DNA of 64,000 bases from assembly GCA_016219645.1 (NCBI GenBank), contig JACRLR010000026.1, positions 1-64,000 of the forward strand, written 5' to 3'. This stretch comes from Nitrospirota bacterium (GTDB taxonomy: Bacteria > Nitrospirota > Nitrospiria > Nitrospirales > Nitrospiraceae). The position numbers were made by a program, and so were the translations under genes. Below the pieces are notes generated by a model, which made no database searches, was not told the DNA's origin, and saw nothing but the letters and a program-made list of their open reading frames with translations. Below are positions 25,545-32,975 of the stretch, in pieces. Each line of letters opens with the position of its first letter. Positions within the stretch are counted from its first letter, which is position 1.

Positions 25545-25916
25545 ATGATGATACACGGCAAGATTCTTCTTCCAGGGATTGTGCTGATTGCGCTACTCGG
25601 GGCTTCACCCCTCCGGGCTGATCCCATCGATACGGCCAGGCATCCACAGCCAGATAAGATCCAGACGGTCCATCAGGCTAATCATGAGGTGGACCAGGCG
25701 TGGGAGATCTATCATCGGGCGGCGTTGGGCGGAACGGTCGCGTCCCCTGCCCTACAGGCCGAAATCGAGCAGCACCTCCATGAAGCCAGAACTCTCGTCA
25801 GCCAGGCGCAGGAGGCAGCCGAGCGGGGAGATAAGCGTCAGGTGCAGCGTCTCGTGAACCAGGTGAAAGTCCATGCCACCAAGGCCATCGAGGGAAGCAA
25901 GGAGCAGAAGAAATGA
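25545..25916 (+). CDS. Small periplasmic helical protein (SmbP-like topology)
   Basis: A 123-residue protein with signal peptide (ILLPGIVLIALLGASPLRA) and paired helices such as IEQHLHEARTLVSQAQEAAE and VQRLVNQVKVHATKAIEG. The helical hairpin layout recalls the SmbP-like protein at the left edge, though it has fewer His. The start at 25545 (ATGATG) follows GTAGGAGCA; the longer in-frame ORF from 25491 is Cys/Trp-rich and unlikely. Its TGA overlaps the next gene's start (ATGA). Confidence 0.65.
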   Translation: MMIHGKILLPGIVLIALLGASPLRADPIDTARHPQPDKIQTVHQANHEVDQAWEIYHRAALGGTVASPALQAEIEQHLHEARTLVSQAQEAAERGDKRQVQRLVNQVKVHATKAIEGSKEQKK

Positions 25917-26758
25917 CGCAAGGCCTGAGGAGAAGAGGAACTCGCTGGAGCACTATTGTTGCGATGATGGCCCTCGCCTCTGCCGTTGCCATTGCGCCTG
26001 TCACAGCAGCACCGGCGATTCCCAAAGAGGTTGACCCGGTCCCCATGGTGACGATTCCAGCTGGAGAATTCTTGATGGGGAATCCAGAAGGAAAAGGGCG
26101 GGCAGATGAGTGGCCGCAGCGATCTGTGTACCTCGACGAATTTGCGATCGATCAAGTCGAAGTGACGAATGAGCGATACCTGGTGTTTGTCAAGACCACC
26201 GGCCACCGGAGCCCTCCGAACTCCTATGGCACTGGCCCGCTCCTGTCCGTGAAGGGAATTGAACAGCTTCCGGTCGTGCAGACCACCTGGTATGACGCCA
26301 AGGCCTATTGTAGTTGGGCTAAGAAGCGGCTCCCGACGGAAGCGGAATGGGAAAAGGCCGCTCGCGGCACCGATGGTCGTCTCTTTCCCTGGGGCAATGA
26401 ACCAGGGACGTCAAAGCGCGCGAACTTTGACCGTGAGTGGGAAGAGGAGAAAACCTTGCATCCAGTCGGATCCTTGCCAGGGGGAGACTCACCCTACGGG
26501 GTGAAGGACCTATCTGGTAATGCTCGAGAGTGGGTGCAGGATTGGTATGACGCTGACTACTACCAGCTTGCGCCGGATCGGAACCCGCAGGGTCCTGAGA
26601 AAAGAGGCGTGGTTCGATCGATTCGCGGGGGGTCCTGGCATAGTCCGATGTCGGACATCACGACGACGGCGCGCGGGCGAGGCGGATTCGCGCTGCAGAC
26701 CCATGGTACAGGCTTTCGCTGTGCACGGAGTCTCGCAGACCAGACCCAGCAGAAATAG
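25913..26758 (+). CDS. Secreted SUMF1/FGE-domain protein 2
   Basis: A 281-residue protein with a signal peptide (TIVAMMALASAVAIAPVTA) and a complete SUMF1 domain: MVTIPAGEFLMGNPEG, KRLPTEAEWEKAARGTDG, VKDLSGNAREWVQDWYD, SIRGGSWHSP and GTGFRCARS. The two catalytic Cys of formylglycine-generating enzyme are absent after RGGSW. It overlaps the preceding gene by four bases, so the two are translationally coupled. A hairpin about 115 bases downstream may end this part of the transcript. Confidence 0.87.
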   Translation: MTQGLRRRGTRWSTIVAMMALASAVAIAPVTAAPAIPKEVDPVPMVTIPAGEFLMGNPEGKGRADEWPQRSVYLDEFAIDQVEVTNERYLVFVKTTGHRSPPNSYGTGPLLSVKGIEQLPVVQTTWYDAKAYCSWAKKRLPTEAEWEKAARGTDGRLFPWGNEPGTSKRANFDREWEEEKTLHPVGSLPGGDSPYGVKDLSGNAREWVQDWYDADYYQLAPDRNPQGPEKRGVVRSIRGGSWHSPMSDITTTARGRGGFALQTHGTGFRCARSLADQTQQK

Positions 26759-26873
26759 ACGGCGACAAGGTGAAGCGATGAGACCAGAGGACCGCAGCAG
26801 AGATAAGGAGGCCGGTTTCTTTTCCCGATCTTGGCAGGCGCCGCGAATCCTCGCTGCGTCTCCCGCTGAGGTA

Positions 26874-26908
26874 GATAGGCCCCTTCCTACACCCCGGAGG
26901 GGCCTATC
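26874..26908 (+). terminator. Hairpin terminator
   Basis: GATAGGCCCCT pairs perfectly with AGGGGCCTATC over 11 bp across a 13-base loop. No T run follows, but the stem is strong; it may split the island into two transcripts. Confidence 0.45.
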
Positions 26909-26976
26909 TGCTCGGTGAGTCACCGAGACTGGGGACGAGAATACATGGGGCTGTCGGCGGTGAGAAGGAGGACAAT

Positions 26977-27114
26977 GTGGACCTGATGATCTTCTGCGCA
27001 ATGGCACTGGTGACGCTGCGCTGTTGGACACGTGTCTCGCGATGGAGAATGGTAAAAGCACGTGTGCAATTCACCCACGGCTTATCGCTGCGTCGCCTAA
27101 AGAAGCGTCTCTGA
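26977..27114 (+). CDS. Small basic protein, 45 residues
   Basis: GTG at 26977 follows AGAAGGAGGACAAT, an excellent ribosome site. The product starts MDLMIFCAMALVTLRC and ends in a very basic LSLRRLKKRL, so it could be a single-span membrane peptide. No homologue is recognised. It occupies most of a 484-base interval between larger island genes; the rest of that interval holds the hairpin at 26874 and nothing else I can support. Confidence 0.45.
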   Translation: MDLMIFCAMALVTLRCWTRVSRWRMVKARVQFTHGLSLRRLKKRL

Positions 27115-27242
27115 TCCCGTCGTCGCACGGAACCGGCGGATGCAGGAGGCCAGGCGCGGATAATGGAGCATTCTTTATACCGCCACCGAGGTCGGATTCA
27201 GGAGCGAACCATCGCAAGAGCCGAAACAGGAGGGTTCGACCC

Positions 27243-27821
27243 ATGATGAGGCAAATAACACAGGCATGCGCGACGGTGCTTCTACTTGCCGCCGGACTGT
27301 CCTGCCCCGACATAGCCGCCGCACATGGAGTCAGCAGCGGAGAAGATGATCCTTGCCTGCGCCGGGTCGGTGAACACCTGGTCCATTTCAGCGCGTATCA
27401 GCCGCAATACCAACTGAACGATCAATACTGCACGGACATTCCTAAGGAAGGCGACACCTTCCTGGTCGTGGACCCGGCGCTGCGTAACGAGCCGGTCGGG
27501 ATGCGGGTCGTGAGGGGAAACGGAAGGGATGAAACCCTCGCTGAGATTGTGGCAGATCTGCGTCCGAGCCATCACCAGGACGGCGTGCTCCGTGGCGAAG
27601 TGCGACTGGACGAAGGGCTGTATACGGTTATTATTGCGGCGGAGAAGCAGAATTTGATGCGACGCCCGCAGTACCTCTTGCGGGTCCATATGACCGACTA
27701 CCAGAAGCTGATGGGCTCCGTGGGAGTACCACTGTTGGGTGTGTTGCTGGCGGGATGGCTCGGATACAAACTCTTTCGATCGAAATGGCTGCGGGATTGG
27801 TGGGTCGCCCTTCGGTCATAG
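27243..27821 (+). CDS. Hypothetical secreted/membrane-anchored protein
   Basis: A 192-residue protein with a signal peptide (ACATVLLLAAGLSC...AAAHG), a globular middle with three Cys-containing segments (DDPCLRRVGEHL, NDQYCTDIPKEG) and one C-terminal membrane span (VGVPLLGVLLAGWLGYKLF) with a basic cytoplasmic end. I do not recognise the family. The start at 27243 (ATGATG) follows GGAGGGTTCGACCC; the longer frame from 27024 is low-complexity and lacks a ribosome site. Topology suggests it faces the periplasm. Confidence 0.7.
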   Translation: MMRQITQACATVLLLAAGLSCPDIAAAHGVSSGEDDPCLRRVGEHLVHFSAYQPQYQLNDQYCTDIPKEGDTFLVVDPALRNEPVGMRVVRGNGRDETLAEIVADLRPSHHQDGVLRGEVRLDEGLYTVIIAAEKQNLMRRPQYLLRVHMTDYQKLMGSVGVPLLGVLLAGWLGYKLFRSKWLRDWWVALRS

Positions 27822-27893
27822 GGAGTGGCCCCGACCCGCGAGTCCATGGTTCAACGAAGTTCAGCGAGTTCTACGAACGATTGAAGCGTAGGT

Positions 27894-28286
27894 GTGACCA
27901 ACCACGGAGCTTGTCGCCCTGTGGCTTTGAACGGGAGGCCTGACAAACGCCCACGCTCCGTGTCGCAAGTCAGCGGAGGCAGCTGTACGCGTTGTGGGGG
28001 GTTGATGGTCACAGAGTATTATATGGACCTTCAGGACGATACAGGTCACATCGGCATCACCGGTATTCGTTGCTCCAGCTGTGGCGAGGTGATTGACCCG
28101 GTCATTCTTCGGAACCGATTGAACCAGACCCCTGATCTCTTGCATGTCGTGAAACGAAGGACATACTCTCAACGGGTGGGTCACGGTGAGTCAGATGGGC
28201 AAAATCAGAAGGGCCGTGGAATGACAGACAGGCTGATGATTGACCACTTGTTGGCTCCCCCCCGTGGTGGTCCTGACAGGGAATGA
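27894..28286 (+). CDS. Zinc-ribbon protein, paralogue of 22551-22847
   Basis: A 130-residue frame with CTRCGGLMVTEYYMDLQD and RCSSCGEVIDPVILRNRL, almost the same knuckles and linker as the first island gene. The N-terminal 25 residues are Arg-rich and low in structure. GTG at 27894 is the likeliest start, with a weak ribosome site. The C-terminal 40 residues are poorly structured and end five bases before the next SDR gene. Confidence 0.65.
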   Translation: MTNHGACRPVALNGRPDKRPRSVSQVSGGSCTRCGGLMVTEYYMDLQDDTGHIGITGIRCSSCGEVIDPVILRNRLNQTPDLLHVVKRRTYSQRVGHGESDGQNQKGRGMTDRLMIDHLLAPPRGGPDRE

Positions 28287-28290
28287 AACC

Positions 28291-29208
28291 GTGCAGATTG
28301 TTGTGACTGGCGGAACAGGATTCATCGGTCGGCCCTTATGTGCCTCGCTCTGTCAGGAGGGCCATCGGGTCACGCTCCTCACGAGAAGAAGAGAAGAGGC
28401 ACTACGTGTGTGTGGCTCAACCGTCACGGCCGTCGAGTGGAATGGCCGAGAGGCGGGAGCCTGGGAGCGCTGTCTCGAAGGTGCCGATGCTGTCGTCAAT
28501 CTTGCTGGTGCGCCGATTGCTGATGGCCGCTGGACCAATGCCCGCAAACGAGTCCTTGCCGAAAGCCGGGTCCTCACCACTCGTCTTCTGGTAGAAGCCA
28601 TGTCGCGTCGCACTTCGAAACCCCGTACGCTGGTCAGCGCCTCCGGTATCGGCTACTACGGGGCCGGTGACGATCGTGTTCTGGATGAAGGTGCCGCGCG
28701 CGGCCGAGGCTTTCTGCCCGATCTCTGTCTTGCGTGGGAAGCGGAGGCACTTCGGGCTGCAGAGTTCGGTGTGCGAGTCGTTCTATTGCGGACTGGAATG
28801 GTGCTCGAACAAGACGGCGGCGCCTTGCCGAAGATGCTGTTGCCATTCCAGTTCTTCGCGGGCGGCCCGATCATGCCGGGAACTCAGTGGGTATCGTGGA
28901 TCCATCGACGTGATCACATCGGTCTGATCCAGTGGGCACTCACGACGCCGAGTATCTCCGGCCCCGTGAATGCGGTAGCTCCCGAGCCTGTGACGATGAA
29001 TCGGTTCTGTAACGTACTCGCACAAGTTCTCCACCGACCATCCTGGCTGCCCGTTCCAGGCTTCGCGCTACGCATGGCGCTGGGCGAACTCGGGACGCTC
29101 ATGACCACGGGCCAACGGGTCAATCCGGCGAAGGCGCTCTCCATGGGCTATGTCTTTCACTATCCGAAACTGGAACCAGCTTTACAGGCGATCCTGACGA
29201 AGGGGTAG
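28291..29208 (+). CDS. TIGR01777-family epimerase (SDR39U1-like)
   Basis: A 305-residue NAD(P)-binding protein: IVVTGGTGFIGRPLCASLCQ, DAVVNLAGAPIADGRW, SASGIGYYGAGDD and WEAEALRAAEFGVRVVLLRTG. The C-terminal domain has PVNAVAPEPVTMNRFCNVL. This SDR subgroup often sits beside photolyase and LitR-type regulators in other bacteria; its substrate is not established. Start GTG at 28291 is chosen because it begins the Rossmann strand directly, after CAGGGAATGAAACC. Confidence 0.88.
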   Translation: MQIVVTGGTGFIGRPLCASLCQEGHRVTLLTRRREEALRVCGSTVTAVEWNGREAGAWERCLEGADAVVNLAGAPIADGRWTNARKRVLAESRVLTTRLLVEAMSRRTSKPRTLVSASGIGYYGAGDDRVLDEGAARGRGFLPDLCLAWEAEALRAAEFGVRVVLLRTGMVLEQDGGALPKMLLPFQFFAGGPIMPGTQWVSWIHRRDHIGLIQWALTTPSISGPVNAVAPEPVTMNRFCNVLAQVLHRPSWLPVPGFALRMALGELGTLMTTGQRVNPAKALSMGYVFHYPKLEPALQAILTKG

Positions 29209-29220
29209 AGGAGGTGCGTC

Positions 29221-29292
29221 ATGGCTCCAGTGATCGGTCTATTTGAATCCACTCTGTTTGCGGGACTCTGTGCAAGTGGACTCGCATATTAA
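29221..29292 (+). CDS. 23-residue hydrophobic peptide
   Basis: ATG at 29221 is preceded by GGAGGTGCGTC, an excellent ribosome site. The product, MAPVIGLFESTLFAGLCASG then LAY and TAA, is hydrophobic enough to enter the membrane. It lies between the epimerase and the PDZ gene. No family known. Confidence 0.4.
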   Translation: MAPVIGLFESTLFAGLCASGLAY

Positions 29293-29317
29293 TTGTCATT
29301 CACAAGGAGGTAATCAC

Positions 29318-29815
29318 ATGATGACCAAGAAGATGCGCGTCACAACCACTGTATTGCTGAGCGTGCTGACTGTCATGCTGTGTCAGATTTTAGGGAAGAC
29401 GAATGAGGTGTGGGCTGTTGAGGGGCAGGACAAACCAGAGAGTCAGGCCCAGCGACCGCATGGAGACGATGCCAACATACCGAAGGGCGTGATCGGCGTG
29501 TCGCTGCATGTTGGGGCGGACCGTATCGGGGATCCGGCTTCGCTATACGTGGCCCATGTGTATCCAGCTGGTCCTGCACAGCAAGCAGGCCTTAAGCACG
29601 GAGACGAAATCCTGACGGTGAACGGTGAGGCGGTCACCGGCAAGACCTATGAACAGGTCATACAGATGGTGCGAGGAGAAGCGGGGACCGCAGTGAAACT
29701 CGGCACCAAGGGCGAAGATGGCATCCGTGAACTGTCCATCACCCGTGTCGCAAGCGAGACTCTCTATAAGGACCAAAAGGGCCAGATGGGATCGCATGGC
29801 AGTCCAGCTCGATAG
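29318..29815 (+). CDS. Secreted PDZ-domain protein
   Basis: A 165-residue protein with an N-terminal signal or anchor (VTTTVLLSVLTVMLCQILG) and one PDZ domain: GVIGVSLHVGADR, VYPAGPAQQAGLKHGDEILT, VNGEAVTGKTYEQVIQMVRG. It has no protease domain, so it may be a binding adaptor for periplasmic partners. ATG at 29318 follows CACAAGGAGGTAATCAC, a near-perfect ribosome site; an upstream frame from 29243 overlaps the small peptide and is not needed. Confidence 0.8.
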   Translation: MMTKKMRVTTTVLLSVLTVMLCQILGKTNEVWAVEGQDKPESQAQRPHGDDANIPKGVIGVSLHVGADRIGDPASLYVAHVYPAGPAQQAGLKHGDEILTVNGEAVTGKTYEQVIQMVRGEAGTAVKLGTKGEDGIRELSITRVASETLYKDQKGQMGSHGSPAR

Positions 29816-29824
29816 GATGCAGTC

Positions 29825-29962
29825 ATGAAGCAGACTGGAACTGGGGGAGATATTCAGTTGCTGGGAGGATCACTCCTGATCATCGGTACCGCAGATCTCG
29901 TCTTCATCGATGAGTCCACGTCCGAAAACAGGCCGACGCCGGCGCCACAGGAGTTACTCTAA
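29825..29962 (+). CDS. 45-residue protein coupled to the photolyase gene
   Basis: ATG at 29825 follows AGGATGCAGTC. The product contains a short hydrophobic run (IQLLGGSLLIIGTADLVFI) and a Pro-rich acidic tail. Its TAA overlaps the photolyase ATG as TAATG, a sign of translational coupling. No family recognised. Confidence 0.5.
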   Translation: MKQTGTGGDIQLLGGSLLIIGTADLVFIDESTSENRPTPAPQELL

Positions 29963-31407
29963 TGCGCGGGATTGTCTGGTTTAGACGGGATCTGCGGCTC
30001 CACGATCAGCCGGCCCTGACCGCGGCCTGTGAGGCCTGCAGCGAAGTGATCCCGCTCTTTGTGTTCGACGAACCTCTCTTGCAGTCCCATGTCTTCGGCT
30101 CCGCCTGCGTGAATTTTATGCTTGGATGTCTTCAAGATCTGGCATCGTCGTTGCGTAATGGAGGGCTGGCGCTGCAGTGGCGTCGCGGCGAGCCGGTGGA
30201 AGAAATCGTTGAAGCCACGCGCGAATGGCAGGCCGATGTCGTCTATTGGAATCGTGACTATGAGCCAAGAGCCATTAATCGAGACCGTGCCGTCGAACAA
30301 CGATTGGCGCAGATCGGTGTCATCGTCCGGACGTTCAAAGACCATGTGGTCTTCGAGGCCGAAGAAGTTCGAAGCGCGACCGGCGAGCCGATGCAGCGGT
30401 ATAGCGCCTATCGTGCACGCTGGTGGACGAAGTGGCAAGCAGTGAAACCGACCGCCCTTCCAGTTCCCCGGGTCTTGAGGGCTAAAAAGGCTGCCTCATT
30501 GCCCATTCCGCCTCCGTTGCCCACCGCAAGCGACTTGGGATATCAGCCGGTGACGCTCTGGATCGAGCCGGGAGAGCGAAGCGCTCAGAAACGATTACGT
30601 TGCTTCGTCGAAGACCCCATTCACGCCTATATCACGGGGCGAAATCTTCCCGCTGTCGACGGCAGTTCGATTCTCTCGCCTCACCTTCGATTCGGGACCC
30701 TATCGGCCCGCGCCGCGGTACATGCGGCCCTGGCGTCGTTGGGACAGGGCAGACGCGTCTCTCGTCCCGATGTCTTCACCTGGATCGACGAATTAGTCTG
30801 GCGGGAATTTTTTCAGCAGGTCCTGGCGGCTTTCCCCCGTGTCGTCGACGAGCCATTCCGCCAGGTTCCGGCACCAGCTCCACGTGCGCCTGGCACCGAA
30901 CGCGATCGATTCTATCAGGCTTGGTGCGAGGGTAAGACCGGCGTTCCGATCGTGGACGCGGGCATGCGCCAACTGAACCAGACCGGATGGATGCACAACC
31001 GTGTTCGGATGATTGTCGCCTCGTTTCTCATCAAAGATCTGCGGATTGACTGGCAGAGCGGCGAGTGGTACTTCATGCAACGCCTCATCGATGCCGACGT
31101 CGCGGCCAACAACGGCAACTGGCAATGGTGCGCCTCGACCGGCACGGATGCGATGCGAGGGTACAGGATTTTCAATCCCCTGTTGCAGAGCAAGAAGTTC
31201 GATCCGAAAGGCGAGTACATCCGGAAGTATGTACCGGAGCTTGCGGCCGTTCCGACTGACCGGATCCATGCGCCACATCTGATGACCCATGACGAACAGG
31301 CTCTGGCCGAATGCCGCACTGATATAGACTATCCTTCGCCCATCGTGGATCACCGGCAAGCCCGCGAGGAATATTTGGCCCTCGGCAGACTACAGAAGGC
31401 GAGATGA
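29962..31407 (+). CDS. phrB: Deoxyribodipyrimidine photolyase (class I CPD type)
   Basis: A 481-residue photolyase that repairs UV-induced pyrimidine dimers using FADH- and blue light. The N-terminal antenna domain starts MRGIVWFRRDLRLHDQPAL. The FAD domain carries WREFF, GKTGVPIVDAGMRQLNQTG, WMHNRVRMIVASFLIKDL, GEWYFMQRLIDADVAANNGN and RIFNP. All typical residues of active photolyases are present. It is followed with a 4-base overlap by the TudS-DUF1722 gene, a pairing also found as phr and ybgA in enterobacteria. Confidence 0.96.
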   Translation: MRGIVWFRRDLRLHDQPALTAACEACSEVIPLFVFDEPLLQSHVFGSACVNFMLGCLQDLASSLRNGGLALQWRRGEPVEEIVEATREWQADVVYWNRDYEPRAINRDRAVEQRLAQIGVIVRTFKDHVVFEAEEVRSATGEPMQRYSAYRARWWTKWQAVKPTALPVPRVLRAKKAASLPIPPPLPTASDLGYQPVTLWIEPGERSAQKRLRCFVEDPIHAYITGRNLPAVDGSSILSPHLRFGTLSARAAVHAALASLGQGRRVSRPDVFTWIDELVWREFFQQVLAAFPRVVDEPFRQVPAPAPRAPGTERDRFYQAWCEGKTGVPIVDAGMRQLNQTGWMHNRVRMIVASFLIKDLRIDWQSGEWYFMQRLIDADVAANNGNWQWCASTGTDAMRGYRIFNPLLQSKKFDPKGEYIRKYVPELAAVPTDRIHAPHLMTHDEQALAECRTDIDYPSPIVDHRQAREEYLALGRLQKAR

Positions 31408-32357
31408 CGACCGCGCCCCTCCGTCTTGGGATCAGCCGTTGTCTCCTCGGAGACGAAGTCCGATTCGATGGGGGGCATAAGCGGGACAGTTTTCTGACCG
31501 ATGTGCTTGGCCGCTATGTGGAGTGGGTCCCGGTCTGTCCGGAGGTAGAGGCAGGACTGGGCACCCCTCGCGAGGCGATGCGGCTGATCGGCGATCCTCA
31601 AAATCCCCGGCTCGTGACGATTAAGAGCGGAATGGATCACACGCGCGCACTGGAAACATTGACCAAAGATCGTATCGAGGAACTTGAGGGCTTGGATCTA
31701 TCCGGATACGTCTTTAAGAAGGGCTCGCCGAGCTGCGGCATCGAGAGAGTCCGAGTCTACAATGAGGATGGGATGCCCAGCCGGAACGGGGTCGGGCTGT
31801 TTGCGCGGGCCTTCATCGAGCAGTTTCCACTGATTCCGGTCGAGGAAGAAGGGAGGCTTTGCGATTCGACGCTGAGAGAGAACTTTATCGAACGGGTCTT
31901 CTGTTACCGACGCTGGCAAGACCTCGTGCAGAGCGGCGTCACGAGGCAGGCGCTGGTGGAGTTTCATACGATCCACAAGTATTTACTCTTGGCCCATCAC
32001 CCGCAACAATGCGAGGCGCTTGGGTGGCTGGTTGGGCAAGCGGAGCGCCACCCCCCGAAGGAGCTTGCACTTCGGTATGGCGATCTGTTCATGAAGGCCC
32101 TGGCGGTGAAGGGGACGGTGCGAAAGCACGTGAATGTGCTTCAACATATTCTCGGATATTTCAAGGAGCGACTCAGCGCATCCGAGAAGGCCGAGCTGTT
32201 AACTGTGATCGGCGATTATCATCGGGGGCTCACGCCCTTGATTGTTCCTCTGACACTGATCAAGCACTATGTTCGAATCTTTGACGTGAGTTATATTCGC
32301 GAGCAGGTGTATCTCAATCCACATCCGAAGGAGCTTATGTTACGCAATCACGTGTAG
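31404..32357 (+). CDS. TudS-DUF1722 fusion (RudS-type tRNA 4-thiouridine desulfidase)
   Basis: A 317-residue protein. Residues about 1-150 are a DUF523/TudS domain: GISRCLLGDEVRFDGGHK, PVCPEVEAGLGTPR and KKGSPSCG supply the three Cys for a [4Fe-4S] cluster used in desulfuration. Residues about 190-310 are DUF1722 (HTIHKYLLLAHHP, KHVNVLQHILGYFK). Fusions of these domains (RudS) have been described as removing sulfur from 4-thiouridine in tRNA. s4U is the main near-UV chromophore of bacterial tRNA, which gives a sensible link to the photolyase. Function here is inferred from family. Confidence 0.85.
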   Translation: MTTAPLRLGISRCLLGDEVRFDGGHKRDSFLTDVLGRYVEWVPVCPEVEAGLGTPREAMRLIGDPQNPRLVTIKSGMDHTRALETLTKDRIEELEGLDLSGYVFKKGSPSCGIERVRVYNEDGMPSRNGVGLFARAFIEQFPLIPVEEEGRLCDSTLRENFIERVFCYRRWQDLVQSGVTRQALVEFHTIHKYLLLAHHPQQCEALGWLVGQAERHPPKELALRYGDLFMKALAVKGTVRKHVNVLQHILGYFKERLSASEKAELLTVIGDYHRGLTPLIVPLTLIKHYVRIFDVSYIREQVYLNPHPKELMLRNHV

Positions 32358-32387
32358 ATCTTCTTGTCTGAGGAAAGGAGTGTGCTG

Positions 32388-32897
32388 ATGGCAACTGTTA
32401 TACGGGGAGTAATTCTTGTGGGACATGGGGGCATTCCCAAGGGCTGCCCGCAGGAGTTAATCACGAAACTGAAACGCTTAGAAGCGCAGCGGCGGGCGGC
32501 GGGCGCACCGATGTCGGCAGAGGAACATGAACTGGATACGAGAATCCGCCGATGGCCGAGAACACCCGAGACGGACCCCTATCAATCGGGACTCGAGGCA
32601 GTGGCTGCTGAGTTGCGAGCCAACCTGGGCAATGTGCTCTTTGCCGTGGCCTACAACGAGTTCTGTGCCCCGACCTTGGAAGAATCGGTGGAAGAGCTGA
32701 TCAAGAAGGGCGCGACCCACATCACCGTAACGACAACGATGTTTACGCCCGGCGGTTCTCACTCGGAAGTTGAGATTCCTGAAATCCTCGGTCATCTGCG
32801 GCCGCAGCATCCGGAGGTCGAACTCCGCTACGCCTGGCCGTTCGATCTGACGCTTGTTGCGAACACCTTGACGGAACAGATAAAGCGCTTTTCCTGA
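32388..32897 (+). CDS. CbiX/sirohydrochlorin chelatase-like protein
   Basis: A 169-residue protein of the CbiX-fold: VILVGHGGIPKGC with the N-terminal His and TMFTPGGSHSEVEIPEIL with the second His, the pair that binds metal in short cobalt/iron chelatases. An insertion of about 35 residues after the first motif is unusual. It could insert Co (B12 route) or Fe (siroheme) or only deliver metal. Start ATG at 32388 follows GAAAGGAGTGTGCTG; an upstream TTG at 32364 is less likely. In the same co-directional island as the B12-dependent regulator. Confidence 0.75.
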   Translation: MATVIRGVILVGHGGIPKGCPQELITKLKRLEAQRRAAGAPMSAEEHELDTRIRRWPRTPETDPYQSGLEAVAAELRANLGNVLFAVAYNEFCAPTLEESVEELIKKGATHITVTTTMFTPGGSHSEVEIPEILGHLRPQHPEVELRYAWPFDLTLVANTLTEQIKRFS

Positions 32898-32975
32898 ACA
32901 GGATCGTGGGGAAGCAGCAATAGCAAGCAAGTCTATGATGGGCCGACCGGTGAATACAGGGCAAGGAGGAGAGGC

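Noticed and set aside
22906-26758. Active formylglycine-generating enzymes
   Set aside because: No cysteine pair follows RGGSW and no sulfatase gene is in the window.
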